Positions 20,069-29,149 of a stretch of DNA of 64,000 nt are shown piece after piece. The stretch spans positions 372,001 to 436,000 of the forward strand of contig JAWKJY010000001.1 of the NCBI GenBank assembly GCA_041393535.1, read 5' to 3'. Every line of letters begins with the position of its first letter. The stretch's first letter is position 1. Made by a program: the position numbers and the translations under genes. The notes under the pieces were generated by a model. That model was given only the letters and a program-made list of their open reading frames with translations. It made no database searches and was not told the DNA's origin. Source of the stretch: JAWKJY01 sp041393535 (GTDB lineage Bacteria > Actinomycetota > Thermoleophilia > Gaiellales > Gaiellaceae).

Positions 20069-21043
20069 GTGACGGACAGGCTGTTCGACGAGCTGGCGCG
20101 CTCGCTTGCTCGCCCCGTTCCCCGCCGCTCGGCGCTGCGGCTGCTCGGGGCCGCGCTGGTCGCGGCGGCCGTGCCCGCGGTGCGCACGGCCGGGGCCCGG
20201 GCGGCAGCGCCCGGCGGCGACGATCCCTGCCCGACCTGCGCGGGGCGGCCCGGGACGGCCCCGTGCTGCGTCCGCCTCTCCGCGACGACCGCGCGGATCG
20301 CGATCGGCCAGTGCTACGACCTGGACACCGAGCAGTGCTGCACCGGCGTCGTCGCCTACACCCGCGACGGGCTGCCGACGGCGTGGATCTGCCAGAAGCA
20401 CGAGGTCTGCAACCCCGACGGGGAGGCGATCTGCGCCTGCCCGGGCGGCAGCCCCCGCTGCAGCGGCGAGTGCTGCCCGCTCGGCGCGCGCTGCGTCGAG
20501 GGCGCGTGCGTGTGCAAGGACGAGCGCGACCCGTGCAAGGGGATCTGCTGCAAGAAGGGCGAGGAGTGCGTCCGCGGCGAGTGCAAGCCCTACTGCAGGA
20601 ACGAGACGGCGAGGGGCGTCAGCCGCGTCTACGACCCGGAGACGCAGTGCTGCACCGAGCACGGGATCGAGCAGAAGTACCCGATCAGGATCTACGAGCG
20701 CTGCCGGAAGACCCGCGTGCCCAGGCCGGGGTACGAGCCGACCTCGAACGGCTGCGGCCCCAAGGGCGGCCCGAAGGTGTCCGACACCTTCGGCAAGGCG
20801 AGCTTCCTCGAGGCCTGTAACGCGCACGACATCTGCTACGGCACCTGCAAGAGCGACCGGGACGCGTGCGACAAGCGCTTCGGCAAGCAGCTCCGGCGGG
20901 CCTGCAGGAACGCGTACGGGGAGGGGACGAAGAAGCGCGACGCCTGCCTCGAGACCGCGAAGGGCTACCACGACGCGGTGATCGCCCTCGGCAGCATCGC
21001 CTACGCCGACGCCCAGTCCGAGGCCTGCCAGTGCTGCCCGTGA
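20069..21043 (+). CDS. Tat-exported cysteine-rich protein with phospholipase-A2-like domain
   Basis: Protein of 324 residues starting at GTG 20069. The N-terminus has a twin-arginine signal (Arg19-Arg20, RRSALRLLGAALVAAAVP). Residues 54-180 are packed with cysteine pairs and small Cys knots, as in CCPLGARCVEGACVCK. From residue 227 a phospholipase A2-type core appears: calcium loop NGCGPKGG, then EACNAHDICYGTC with the catalytic pair His253-Asp254, then further cysteines to the CQCC end. This agrees with group XII-like or bacterial PLA2 enzymes that cut the sn-2 ester of phospholipids outside the cell. The Cys-rich module before the PLA2 core is unusual. Export through Tat as a folded, disulfide-bonded protein is inferred. 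Confidence 0.7.
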   Translation: MTDRLFDELARSLARPVPRRSALRLLGAALVAAAVPAVRTAGARAAAPGGDDPCPTCAGRPGTAPCCVRLSATTARIAIGQCYDLDTEQCCTGVVAYTRDGLPTAWICQKHEVCNPDGEAICACPGGSPRCSGECCPLGARCVEGACVCKDERDPCKGICCKKGEECVRGECKPYCRNETARGVSRVYDPETQCCTEHGIEQKYPIRIYERCRKTRVPRPGYEPTSNGCGPKGGPKVSDTFGKASFLEACNAHDICYGTCKSDRDACDKRFGKQLRRACRNAYGEGTKKRDACLETAKGYHDAVIALGSIAYADAQSEACQCCP

Positions 21044-21500
21044 GCGCGGCGAGCGAGCCAGCAACGCGGGAGCACCGGAAGCGGGAGCGCCGTGTGACGT
21101 GCCCACGCGCCTGCATCGCCTCGAGCGCGCGCCGAGCGAGCGGCACCCGGTGGCGCCGCTCCGCTCCGGCGCCTGGCGGAGGCGAGCGGCCACGCAGCGG
21201 CTCGACGGCACCCCGCCGTCACGGCCGACCGCGGTCTCGCGACGAGCGCCCCCGATCGAGGCGCATGGAGCCGTAGCCCGACGGCTGTCCGGGCGTCGAG
21301 CGCCGAAGAGCGGACGACACTCCGGCGCCGCGGCGGGCACTCGGGCTGGACGTCTCCGTCTGCCGCAGGTGGGGCAGCCATGGCGCGCGCCTCCTCGTGT
21401 TCGGATTCCGTAAGGGCTCATCCCTGGAACGAGGGGGAGCGCGCGTGTTGCTGCCGATCCAGCATCGGCCCAGTCGATGTTGGCTCCTCGGAGGTTCCTG
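21044..21500. other. 457-base stretch without a recognised gene
   Basis: Both strands stay partly open through composition only. I see no tRNA, no repeat shared with other parts of the window and no convincing terminator. GGAGG at 21490-21494 is the ribosome site of the next gene. Confidence 0.5.
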
Positions 21501-21935
21501 ATGAGACGGTTCGTGATCCTGGCGGTCGGCGCTCTCGTCGCGGTCGGCGCGGTGGCGCCGGGCGCGCTCGCGAAGGGCAAGCCGCCGAAGAGCGGTACCG
21601 GCTGCAAGCCGCGGGTGCAGGTCGTCCTGCAGGGGACGGCGACCGCGACGGACGCGACGGCGGGCACGCTGACGTTCACGGTCGCGGGCTCGAACAAGCA
21701 TGGTCGCACGCTCGTCGGTGAATCGTTCACGGTTGCGGTCACCTCCGATACGACCGTCAAGCGGAACGGGAGCGCGACGCTCGCGGACATCCTGCTGGCT
21801 CCGGCCGATCGGGTGATGGTCAAGCTGCGGTGGTGCAAGGCCGACCTCGCGTCGCTCGCAACCCCGACCGCGCCGCCGGCGGCCGCGAAGGTCGTCGCGA
21901 AGCCGGCGAAGCCGGCCGAGCCGGCCGCGCCCTGA
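21501..21935 (+). CDS. small secreted protein of unknown function
   Basis: Protein of 144 residues starting at ATG 21501 behind GGAGGTTCCTG. A signal peptide (MRRFVILAVGALVAVGAVAP, cleaved near ALAKG) is followed by a beta-rich domain of about 90 residues (VQVVLQGTATATDATAGTL, ESFTVAVTSDTTVKRNGSAT) and a low-complexity tail of Pro, Ala and Lys repeats. The TATATDATAGTLTFTV-DTTVKR pattern is seen in DUF5666-like OB-fold secreted proteins, but this is only a resemblance. Two cysteines (CKPR and WCKAD) may bond. Confidence 0.65.
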   Translation: MRRFVILAVGALVAVGAVAPGALAKGKPPKSGTGCKPRVQVVLQGTATATDATAGTLTFTVAGSNKHGRTLVGESFTVAVTSDTTVKRNGSATLADILLAPADRVMVKLRWCKADLASLATPTAPPAAAKVVAKPAKPAEPAAP

Positions 21936-22189
21936 CGGATGCGACCGGGCCGATCGTCGCCCCGAGCCGATGACGGGCTCGACGGCTCGGGGCGACTCGG
22001 CTGCCGGGCGCTTGCGGTTGGCGCGGGTGGAGGCCGGCTCGTTGGAGGCGGTCGTGCAGCGATCGTCGGCCGGGAGCCGACGATCCGCGAGCCGGCCGGG
22101 TCCGTGCGACCCCGGCGGGTGCACTGGCGTCACTGCGCGATCCTCACCGCGCTCGCCCCGGCCGACCCGCCGCCGATCGAGCCGCGCCA

Positions 22190-22491
22190 GCTCGTGCTCG
22201 CCGTCGGGGTCGCCCCGGGTGCTCGTCGCGGGCGGCTTCGAGGGCATGCGCGTCACGACCCTCGAGCGCGCGATCACCTTCGCCGACCCGCGGTCGCTGG
22301 TGTGGATGAACGCCCTGGCGCTCGTCGGGATGAGCGGGCCGGGCTCCGTCATGGACGAGGACGAGCGGGCGCGGGCCGTCGCCGCGATCGCCGACGAGAG
22401 CGCCGCTGTCCTTCGCGGGTACGCGGCCGGCGCGGGGATCGCCTTCCGTCTGGCGACGAACATCGCGACCGCACGCGTCGCAGCGACGTGA
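22190..22491 (+). pseudogene. possible C-terminal remnant of a SAM-dependent methyltransferase
   Basis: One frame gives a coherent stretch, LVAGGFEGMRVTTLERAITF, then DPRSLVWMNALALVGM, then ARAVAAIADESAAVLRGYA and a final GIAFRLATNIATARV. This resembles the last 90 residues of class I methyltransferases (the AAGFEGVEVRT-type strand, then the C-terminal helices). No SAM-binding GxGxG motif is found upstream in any frame, so the 5' part is missing. It could also be a chance open frame. Confidence 0.35.
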
Positions 22492-22614
22492 CGGGACGAT
22501 CGCCATGCGTACCTCGCAGTCGGCGACCCACTGCGCAGCGCGAGAGGCCGCTCCCTCCCCGGGCGCGGCTACGCGCTTCGGCTGCAACCGGGGTGAGCCG
22601 GAGGCCTCGGTCGA

Positions 22615-22980
22615 CTAGATCTCGATCTCGGGTGCGGGCGTCACGTCGGCGTCGCCGGTGTTCGGCGTGCCCACGCGCTCGATGAGCAGGATCTGCGCCT
22701 CGTCCGCCGCGCGGGGTCGATGGGGGATGCCGCGGGGGACGACGTAGAGGTCTCCCGGGCCGAGGTCGACCGAGCGCTCGTCGGGGTCGCGCAGGTCGAT
22801 CGTGAGGCGCCCGGCCAGCACGAGGAAGAGGTCGTCGGTGTCCGGGTGGCTGTGCCAGACGAACTCGCCGCGCGTCCGCGCCACCATCAGCTTGTGCTCG
22901 TTGAAGTACCCGACGGTCTTGGGCTGGAAGGCCTCGTCGAACGAGGCGAGCTTCTCCGTCAGGTTGACCTTGTCGCGCAC
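22615..22980 (-). CDS. cupin domain protein
   Basis: Single-domain cupin of 121 residues. The first cupin motif is FVWHSHPDTDDLFLVLAGRL (metal ligands His, His and Asp/Glu) and the second is GPGDLYVVPRGIPHRP with a His ligand. VVRDKVNLTEKLASFDE is a usual N-terminus of small mannose-6-phosphate-isomerase-like cupins. I chose the GTG at 22980 over the longer frame because of GAGAGGGG upstream and the family length. The tail is acidic and ends TPAPEIEI. The ligand is unknown. Confidence 0.8.
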   Translation of the reverse strand: MRDKVNLTEKLASFDEAFQPKTVGYFNEHKLMVARTRGEFVWHSHPDTDDLFLVLAGRLTIDLRDPDERSVDLGPGDLYVVPRGIPHRPRAADEAQILLIERVGTPNTGDADVTPAPEIEI

Positions 22981-23227
22981 GACGGCGTCCCCTCTCTCTG
23001 ATCGCGACCACGCGTGCCACGGGCCGCCGCGGGCCTCGCCAACTCCTTCGCGGCGAGGTCGGGCGAGGCCAGATGACGTTCGCACGGCGCAGGCTCGAGA
23101 TCAAGCGGGCCGACCGACGTACGGCCAGGCTTCGCGCGCAGACCTGCGCACGCTGTCGCCCGGACGCCTCGGGGCGCCCGGGCGGCTCCCGACCGCGCGC
23201 GAACCCACGGGCCGGTCGGGAGGTCGA

Positions 23228-23257
23228 GCGAGACGGGCCGTCGTCGGCCCGTCTCGC
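23228..23257 (-). terminator. 12-bp hairpin after the second cupin gene
   Basis: GCGAGACGGGCC and GGCCCGTCTCGC pair exactly around a six-base loop, 26 bases past the cupin stop at 23283. There is no strong T run. Confidence 0.55.
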
Positions 23258-23282
23258 CCCCAGCGAGCTCCCTCGGGGTGAA

Positions 23283-23759
23283 CTAGGCGTGCGGGTCGAG
23301 CAGCGCGGTGTCGAGCACCGCCGGGTCGAAGTCCTCGACGACGATGATCGAGCCGAGCGTCACCGGCGGGGCGAGCACGACCTGGTAGAGGAGCGGCTCC
23401 GTGTGGCTGGTGTTCGCGATCTGGTGCGGCACGTCGCCCGGGAGGAACACGAAGTCCCCCGTCTTCACGCGGTAGTAGCTGTCGTTCACGCGGAAGAAGC
23501 CCTCGCCGCCGAAGAAGAACCAGGCCTCGTCCTGGTAGTGCCGGTGGAACGGGGTGCCGAGGCGCGGCGCCATCGAGTCCCAGTCCCACATGAACGTCTT
23601 CGTGTAGACGATCTTCTTCAGCATGAAGCCGCGGCCCATGTGGGCGGCGCCGTACTCCTGCGGGACGTCCTCGACCCGCATGATCGGGTTCTCGACCGAC
23701 CAGTACTCGGCCATGTGGGCCGTCGGGTCGCCCCAGTGCTCCCTGATCTCGAACGACAT
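23283..23759 (-). CDS. cupin domain protein (metal-dependent type)
   Basis: Protein of 158 residues. The cupin motif HRHYQDEAWFFFGGEGFFRV gives His, His and Glu ligands, and TGDFVFLPGDVPHQIANTS the second half with its His. A preceding aromatic region (KTFMWDWDSMAPRLGTPF) is unusual and may line the pocket. GGGAGAGGAGC precedes the ATG at 23759, and TATAGT at 23789-23794 is a likely -10 box. The nearest likeness is to small dioxygenase-like or quercetinase-like cupins; the reaction is not known. It ends before a strong hairpin. Confidence 0.8.
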   Translation of the reverse strand: MSFEIREHWGDPTAHMAEYWSVENPIMRVEDVPQEYGAAHMGRGFMLKKIVYTKTFMWDWDSMAPRLGTPFHRHYQDEAWFFFGGEGFFRVNDSYYRVKTGDFVFLPGDVPHQIANTSHTEPLLYQVVLAPPVTLGSIIVVEDFDPAVLDTALLDPHA

Positions 23760-23982
23760 GCATGCTCCTCTCCCGTGGGGACGCGGCGACTATAGGGCTC
23801 GGGTGGCGCACGACGGAGACCGCGGCCCACAAGTACACCGCGGCACCTGAGGGCCGTCGCCGGCGCGCTCCGCAGCTGCCGTGCGGGCGCCGCCCGCGCG
23901 TCGGGCGGCGGGGCGATCGGGAGATCGGGGCCATCGTCCCCGCCCGGGCGCTCGCCGAGCTCGCCCGGATCGCCACCGTCGA

Positions 23983-26038
23983 TCAGTCGCTGCCCGTGGC
24001 CGTCGGGAGGAGCGGCTCGAGCGCGACGCGGGTGTCGTGGAAGGTGGGGCCGCCGCCGAGGTCGGTGTCGCGCTCGGCGGTCGTCGCGTTGACGTTCGTG
24101 CCGCCGGAGCGCTTCGGCCAGTAGGTCTTTCGCGTGTAGGCGACCCCGGGGCGGGTCCGGTCGTCGATGGCGACCTCGGCGCTGAAGGAGCCGCGGTCGT
24201 TGTGGACGCGGACCTGGTCGCCGGTGACGACGCCGTACGCGGCGGCGTCATCTGCGTGGAGGTGGATGCGCGGCGGCCCTGCCTTGCCGAGATGCCACTC
24301 GCTCGCGGCGAAGGTCGAGCTGGTGAGGAACCGGCCGGCAGCCGACACGAGGACGAGCGGGTAGCGCGCGGCCCGGGCCTCGTCGGCGGCCTCGGCCGGC
24401 GGCACGTAGTCGACGGCCTCGGGGAAGCCGGCGCTCGTGAACGCGCTGGCCGAGAGCTCGACCTTGCCGGATGGCGTCGGGAAGCCGCCCCCGGCGTACG
24501 GCGCCGTCCCGGGCTCGATCGTCGAGGCTCGCAGCCAGCCTCGCGTGCGCAGGTCGTCGGCGTCGATCCCGGCGGTCGCCAGCACCTGCCGGGCGAGCTC
24601 GAGGTCGGTGTCCCGCAGCCGCGGGTGGTCGAGCCCGAGCGCTGCGGCGAGGCGGCGCATGATCTCCGTGTTGGGCAGGCACTCGCCGGGCGCCTCGACG
24701 GCGGGCTCGTTCCAGGCCACGTAGTGGTGGCCGTAGCCGGTCGCGACGTCGAGGTGCTCGGGGCCCATCGTCGCCGGCAGCACGACGTCCGCCAGGTCGG
24801 CGGTGTCCGTCAGCCGGTGCTCGAGCACGACGGTGAAGAGGTCGTCGCGCGTGAGCGCGGCTCGTGCGCGGCGCTGGTCGGGCACGGCCGCGGCGGGGTT
24901 CGCGTTCATCACGACCAGCGCATCGCACGGGCGGGTCGTCGAGCCGGGCCAGGGTCTCCGCGAGCCGGGACATGTTCACGCGCCGCGCCGGCGGGCGCGG
25001 CAAGGTCCGGCGGGTACGCGGACCGAGAGCGGGACTGCCCCCAGGGTGACCGCGAGGAAGCCGCCGCCGACGTGCCGCCAGTCGCCGGTCACGGCGGGGA
25101 TCGCGCAGATCGCCCGCACGGCCGCGGCTGCGCCGCCGTGGCGCTGCAGCCCGAGCAGCGTGCGGATCGCCGTCGGCCGGGTCGCCGCCAGCCGCTCGCC
25201 GAGACGGCGGATGGCGCCCACCTCCAGCCGGCAGACGGCAGCGGCACGCTCCGGTGGCCACTCGCGCAGCCGCCGCTCGAGCGCCGGCCAGCCGATCGTG
25301 TGGCGCTCGAGCCAGTCGATGTCGTGCCCGCCTCGGGCGACGACGACGTGCATCAGACGCGAGCGCGAGCGCCGCGTCCGTCCCGGGGAACACGGCCAGG
25401 TGCTCGTCGCAGGCGCGCGCCGTCTCGGTCGCGATCGGGTCGATCGCGACGACGTGCGCGCCCGCCCGTCGCGCCTCGAGCACGAACCGCCACTGGTGCA
25501 CGTTCGTCGAGAGCGTGTTCGTGCCCCAGAGGAGGACGAGCCGGGCGTGCGCGATGTCCTCGGGATCCAGGCCGACGCCGCCGCCGAGGGTCGCGTCGAC
25601 CGCCGCCGTCGTGGCCGCCGAGCAGATCGTGTCGACCGGGTAGGAGGCGCCGAGGCAGCCGAAGAGCCGCTCGGCCATCAGGAACATCTGCAGCTTCCCC
25701 AGCGTGCCGCCCGAGTAGTAGGGGAGCACGGCCTCCGGGCCGAAGCGGTCGATCACCTGTCGAAGCCGCTCCGCAGCCAGCCCGAGCGCCTCGTCCCAGG
25801 ACGTGCGCGAGAAGCGGCCCTCGCCCTTCGCGCCGACGCGGACGAGCGGATGGAGCAGACGGTCGGCGGCGTGCAGCCCGTCGAGGTAGTGCGTCACCTT
25901 GCCGCACAGCGCGCCGCGCGTGAACGGGTGCTCGCGGTCGCCTGCGAGCGCGACCGCGCGACCGTCGTCCACCGTCACCCACCACGCGCAGGTGTCGGGA
26001 CAGTCCAGCGGGCACGCACCCCGGACGAGCATCGACAC
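23983..26038 (-). CDS. molybdopterin-dependent oxidoreductase (DMSO reductase superfamily), frame broken three times
   Basis: Enzyme of about 685 residues. The N-terminal iron-sulfur motif is Cys9-x3-Cys13-x3-Cys17-x27-Cys45 (CPLDCPDTC, then GALCGK), as in BisC/perchlorate-type oxidoreductases. Then YYSGGTLGKLQMFLMAERLF, DTICSAATTAAVDATLGGG and LVLLWGTNTLSTNVHQW follow. The C-terminal molybdopterin-binding barrel has PLVLVSAAGRFLTSSTFA, DQVRVHNDRGSF and YWPKRSGGTNVNATTAERDT. The frame moves near 25360, 25000 and 24930, but conserved sequence continues each time. Start is GTG 26038, with a TATGGT box six bases ahead. No electron-transfer or membrane subunit is next to it. Substrate unknown. 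Confidence 0.82.
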
Positions 26039-26044
26039 GCGGCC

Positions 26045-26050
26045 ACCATA
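26045..26050 (-). promoter_or_regulatory. -10 box for leaderless oxidoreductase mRNA
   Basis: TATGGT on the minus strand, exactly six bases before the GTG at 26038, with no ribosome site. Confidence 0.45.
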
Positions 26051-26288
26051 GACGCCCGACCAGCATCGCGTCGGTGGGCCGGCCGCGCGGCGGCGGAGGC
26101 GTGGTCGTCCTCCGCCGGGACGCCGCGGTCAGCCGGGCTGCACGTCTCCGCTCGGACTGCGGATCGCGTGCGCGGCGCTGTCGCGGTGCTCGTGCTGCCG
26201 GTCTCGCGAACGCGTGCGGCGAGGTCGGCGGGGCCGGGATCCGGGTCGGCGTGAGGCCGTTCGCTCGCTCACGGCTGCTGCGGCGGGA

Positions 26289-26675
26289 TCAGCCCTCGCG
26301 GCGCTCGAGGAAGCGTGCGAGCCGCGCCTGCGTCTCGGCCGCGAGGCCCTGGAACTCGCCAGTCACCTCGCCCGGGACGCCGCCGCGAACCTCCGTGGCG
26401 CGCAGCGTCCCGGCGACCACCGAACCCTCCTCGTCCGTGAGGTGGAAGGCCACGAGGTACGTATCGCCGGCAGGGCCGTCGCCGTACTCGAACGCCATGC
26501 CGGCGGCCGAGAGCCGCGTCGTCGTGCCGGCGAACGGGCCCTCCCAGTCGCACGGGGAGCGGACGAAGAACTGCATCGGCAGGGCGACCGCGGCCTGCGC
26601 GGCATCCCGGCCGACGTCGCCCACCGGGGCGCGGCGATCCCCGTTCGCGTGCGTGGCTCCGGGGGGATGCTCCAC
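26289..26675 (-). CDS. PilZ-like domain protein
   Basis: Protein of 128 residues from GTG 26675, thirteen bases after the upstream gene's stop, so probably co-translated with it. The C-terminal 90 residues have the PilZ look: TTTRLSAAGMAFEY (the D/N-x-S-x-x-G strand), then VAFHLTDEEGSVVAGTLRAT and EFQGLAAETQARLARFLERR, the helix that closes PilZ domains. The Arg-x3-Arg part of the cyclic-di-GMP motif is not obvious, so nucleotide binding is doubtful. A short membrane anchor is absent. PilZ proteins control motility or exopolysaccharide. Confidence 0.55.
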   Translation of the reverse strand: MEHPPGATHANGDRRAPVGDVGRDAAQAAVALPMQFFVRSPCDWEGPFAGTTTRLSAAGMAFEYGDGPAGDTYLVAFHLTDEEGSVVAGTLRATEVRGGVPGEVTGEFQGLAAETQARLARFLERREG

Positions 26676-26687
26676 GGCGTCTCGTCG

Positions 26688-27158
26688 CTAGTCGAGGAGG
26701 GTGAGGTGCCGGTGCTCGACCAGCGACGCGAACGGGTCGACGTCCCAGCGGTGCATCGCCGCGAGACGGCGGAGGCGCTGCTCGGCCCAGGCGAGCGGGT
26801 CGTCGCCGGCCCGCTGGAGCGATGCGAGCCGCGACGCGGACACGAAGACGTCGATGCTCCCGCTTCGCTCGCCATCCGTGGCCGCGAAGGCGACGCGCAG
26901 CCGCTCGCCATCGCCGTCCGGCGGCCAGGCGCGCAGCACGGAGACGCCGAGCGGGCTTCGCCGCGCCTGCCGGTCGTGCTCGGCCGCGCTCACCGCTGCT
27001 CGCGCCTCGTCCGCCGTGGCCAGCTGGGACTCGCCGGTGAGCAGCGCGCGAAGAGCGGCCTGCCGGGCGTCCACCAGTCCCGGTCCGGTCTCGTCGCGCG
27101 GGCGCGTCGGCGACCGCCGGCGATCGGTTCGACGGCTCCCGCTGCCGTGGCCCATCCG
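26688..27158 (-). CDS. hypothetical protein upstream of the PilZ-like gene
   Basis: Protein of 156 residues; AGGAGGGG before the ATG at 27158 sets the start. The N-terminal 40 residues are basic. The rest is a soluble alpha/beta domain (GVSVLRAWPPDGDGERLRVA, IDVFVSASRLASLQRAGDD, WDVDPFASLVEHRHLTLLD). No family recognised. Adjacent to and apparently in one operon with the PilZ-like gene, so a role in the same signalling step is a guess from context. Confidence 0.5.
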   Translation of the reverse strand, partial: RMGHGSGSRRTDRRRSPTRPRDETGPGLVDARQAALRALLTGESQLATADEARAAVSAAEHDRQARRSPLGVSVLRAWPPDGDGERLRVAFAATDGERSGSIDVFVSASRLASLQRAGDDPLAWAEQRLRRLAAMHRWDVDPFASLVEHRHLTLLD

Positions 27159-27378
27159 AGCCCCTCCTTCTCCTGCCCCCAGAACACGGCCATGTTCCGC
27201 CGCTACCGTGTCGGGCCGAGCGCCAAACGGCATCGACGCGAAGATCGCCGATCCGGTGGAGGACGATCACCCGTCCCGGTGAGGGCCCGCTACGCCGTTC
27301 CGGGGCGGACCCGGCTCGTCGGCTGGTCGGCCCGCGCGCACACGGCCACCTGACGCGGGCGGGCTCCGCGGGCCGGTC

Positions 27379-27410
27379 GTCCCGGCGCCGGCAGGGGTCG
27401 GCGCCGGGAC
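27379..27410 (-). terminator. 12-bp hairpin after the flavin monooxygenase gene
   Basis: GTCCCGGCGCCG and CGGCGCCGGGAC pair exactly around an eight-base loop, 38 bases past the stop at 27448. GC-only stem without a T run. Confidence 0.5.
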
Positions 27411-27447
27411 GCGCGGGCGTCCTTGCCTGCCCGCCGGCGGCTACCGC

Positions 27448-28611
27448 TCACGCCGCGGCGCTCGCGCGCGCGGCGATCTGCGCGGCGACGTATGCAGCGT
27501 CGCTCCCGACGCCTCCGATCAGCATCGACGCGAACGTCCGCTGGAACGGCAGGCCGACGACGTACAGGCCGGGGGCCGACGGGACGACGCCTCGGCTCTC
27601 CCTCGGGTAGCCGTCGTCACCGACGATCGGCGGGTCGATCCAGCCGAAGTCCAGCCGGAAGCCCGTGCACCAGACGACGGTGCTCGCCTCGACCACGCGG
27701 CCGTCGGCCAGCAGCGGCAGGCCGTCGCGAGCGCCGACCACCTTGGCGGGCAGGTGCACGACCCCGGCGCGCTCGAGGTCGCGCGCCCTCACGCGGATCA
27801 GAGGCCCACCGTGCGCCCGCACCTCGGGCCGCACCCTGCGCCCTGCCGGGGTCCCGACGGTGAGCACGTGGTTGGCGACCTGCCAGAGCACGGGCACGAG
27901 CACGCGGGCGGCGCGGCCCTCGATCGCGAAGGGGATCTCGCCGCGGTACGGCCCGACGAGCGTCGTCCGGTGCTCGGCTGCCGCCTCCAGCGCGATGTCG
28001 GGCCCGGAGTGGGCGGCGCCGACGACGAGCACGGGGCCGGGTGCCAGCTGGCCGGGGTTCCGGTACTCGCTCGAGTGCAGCTGGCGAATCGCCGGATCGA
28101 TCGCGGCGGCCACGTCGGGCACAGACGGCAGGCGATGCGGCCCGGTCGCGACGACGACGTTGGGCGCCTCGAAGCGACGCTCGCCCGCGGTGACCGACCA
28201 GCCCCCGCCGTCGGCGCGGCGGAGGCCGTCGACGGCGACGCCGCTCCGTACGGGCAAGCGGAAGCGCTCGGCGTACGCGTGGAGGTAGGCGGCCATCTCG
28301 TCCCTCGTCGGGAACGCGTTCGGGTCGCCCGGGAACGGCATCCCGGGCAGCCCGTCGTAGCGGGCGGGTGTGAACAGGCGCAGCGAATCCCACGCGGCGC
28401 GCCAGCCGTCACCGACTCGCTCGTTCTCGTCGAGGATGAGCACGTCCATTCCGCGCCGGGCGAGGTGGTAGCCCGTCGCGAGCCCTGCCTGGCCTCCGCC
28501 GACGATCACGGCGTCGTGGCGCTCGGGATCGTCGGCTGCGGGCCGGCCCGCGCGGGAGCGGAAGGCACGGACACCGAGGTCGAACGGGATATCGGTCTGC
28601 CTGGAGCCCAT
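27448..28611 (-). CDS. flavin-containing monooxygenase / FAD-NAD(P) oxidoreductase
   Basis: Protein of 387 residues with two dinucleotide folds. The FAD-binding motif is DAVIVGGGQAGLATGYHLAR (GxGxxG) near residue 33. LILDENERVGDGWRAAWDSL contains the FMO-type W-R turn. The NAD(P) site is VLVVGAAHSGPDIALEAA, and VVWCTGFRLDFGWID is the ATG-like hinge. The N-terminus agrees with an ATG at 28611 behind GAGGAACCG. Relatives (CzcO/YhcS-like) oxidise small sulfur or nitrogen compounds or serve metal resistance. It neighbours a truncated LuxR gene. No partner is visible. Confidence 0.87.
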   Translation of the reverse strand: MGSRQTDIPFDLGVRAFRSRAGRPAADDPERHDAVIVGGGQAGLATGYHLARRGMDVLILDENERVGDGWRAAWDSLRLFTPARYDGLPGMPFPGDPNAFPTRDEMAAYLHAYAERFRLPVRSGVAVDGLRRADGGGWSVTAGERRFEAPNVVVATGPHRLPSVPDVAAAIDPAIRQLHSSEYRNPGQLAPGPVLVVGAAHSGPDIALEAAAEHRTTLVGPYRGEIPFAIEGRAARVLVPVLWQVANHVLTVGTPAGRRVRPEVRAHGGPLIRVRARDLERAGVVHLPAKVVGARDGLPLLADGRVVEASTVVWCTGFRLDFGWIDPPIVGDDGYPRESRGVVPSAPGLYVVGLPFQRTFASMLIGGVGSDAAYVAAQIAARASAAA

Positions 28612-28718
28612 CGGTTCCTCCGTGGATCGGCGTGGCCGTGGTGTCACGCTCGACGCTACGACGGGCCCGTCGGGCTCGCATCGCCGAGACCGACCAACCT
28701 CGCAGCCGATGCCAATGG

Positions 28719-29148
28719 TCAGTTCCGACCAGTCCGGGCACGATCTGCGAGACCGTGCTCGAACGCGAACGCGCCCGCTGCCGTGCGGGACGAGACGCCG
28801 ACCTTCGCGAAGATGTTCTGCACGTGCCGCGCGACCGTGTGCTCGCTGATCACGAGCTGCGCTGCGATCTCGCGGTTCGTCCGTCCGGCCGCGACGAGAC
28901 GCAGCACCTCGAGCTCGCGCGCGGTGAGGCCGTGCGTCGGGCCGGGCGTCGACGCGCGCTCGAGCGACTCGATCCACGCGACATCGGGCGCCGCGCCGAG
29001 CGAGAGGAAGGCCTCGCGCGCCGCCTCCAGCTCGAGCGAGGCGGCGTCGCCGTCGGCGAGTGGAGGTGCGCCCGCCCGGCTGAAGCGGCAGCGGTCCCGG
29101 AGGAGCGGACAGGCCGAGTCGCCTTTCAGCGGCGCTGACGACCTAGTT
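28719..29148 (-). pseudogene. LuxR-family regulator truncated at its 5' end
   Basis: Only the C-terminal 143 residues remain. The helix-turn-helix is complete: LTARELEVLRLVAAGRTNRE, then IAAQLVISEHTVARHVQNIF and KVGVSSRTAAGAFAF. Before it lies SLELEAAREAFLSLGAAPDVAW, the last repeat of the long LuxR (MalT-like) sensor part. The frame meets a stop near 29150 with no good start, so the sensor and ATPase parts are lost. The break is about 90 bases from the first tRNA 3' fragment, which suggests that an insertion removed the rest. Downstream DNA binding could still be made from an internal start, but this is unlikely. Confidence 0.7.
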
Positions 29149-29149
29149 C

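Noticed and set aside
21381..21420. A tRNA near TTCGGATTCC
   Set aside because: The flanks do not form a T stem and no other cloverleaf parts are present on either strand.
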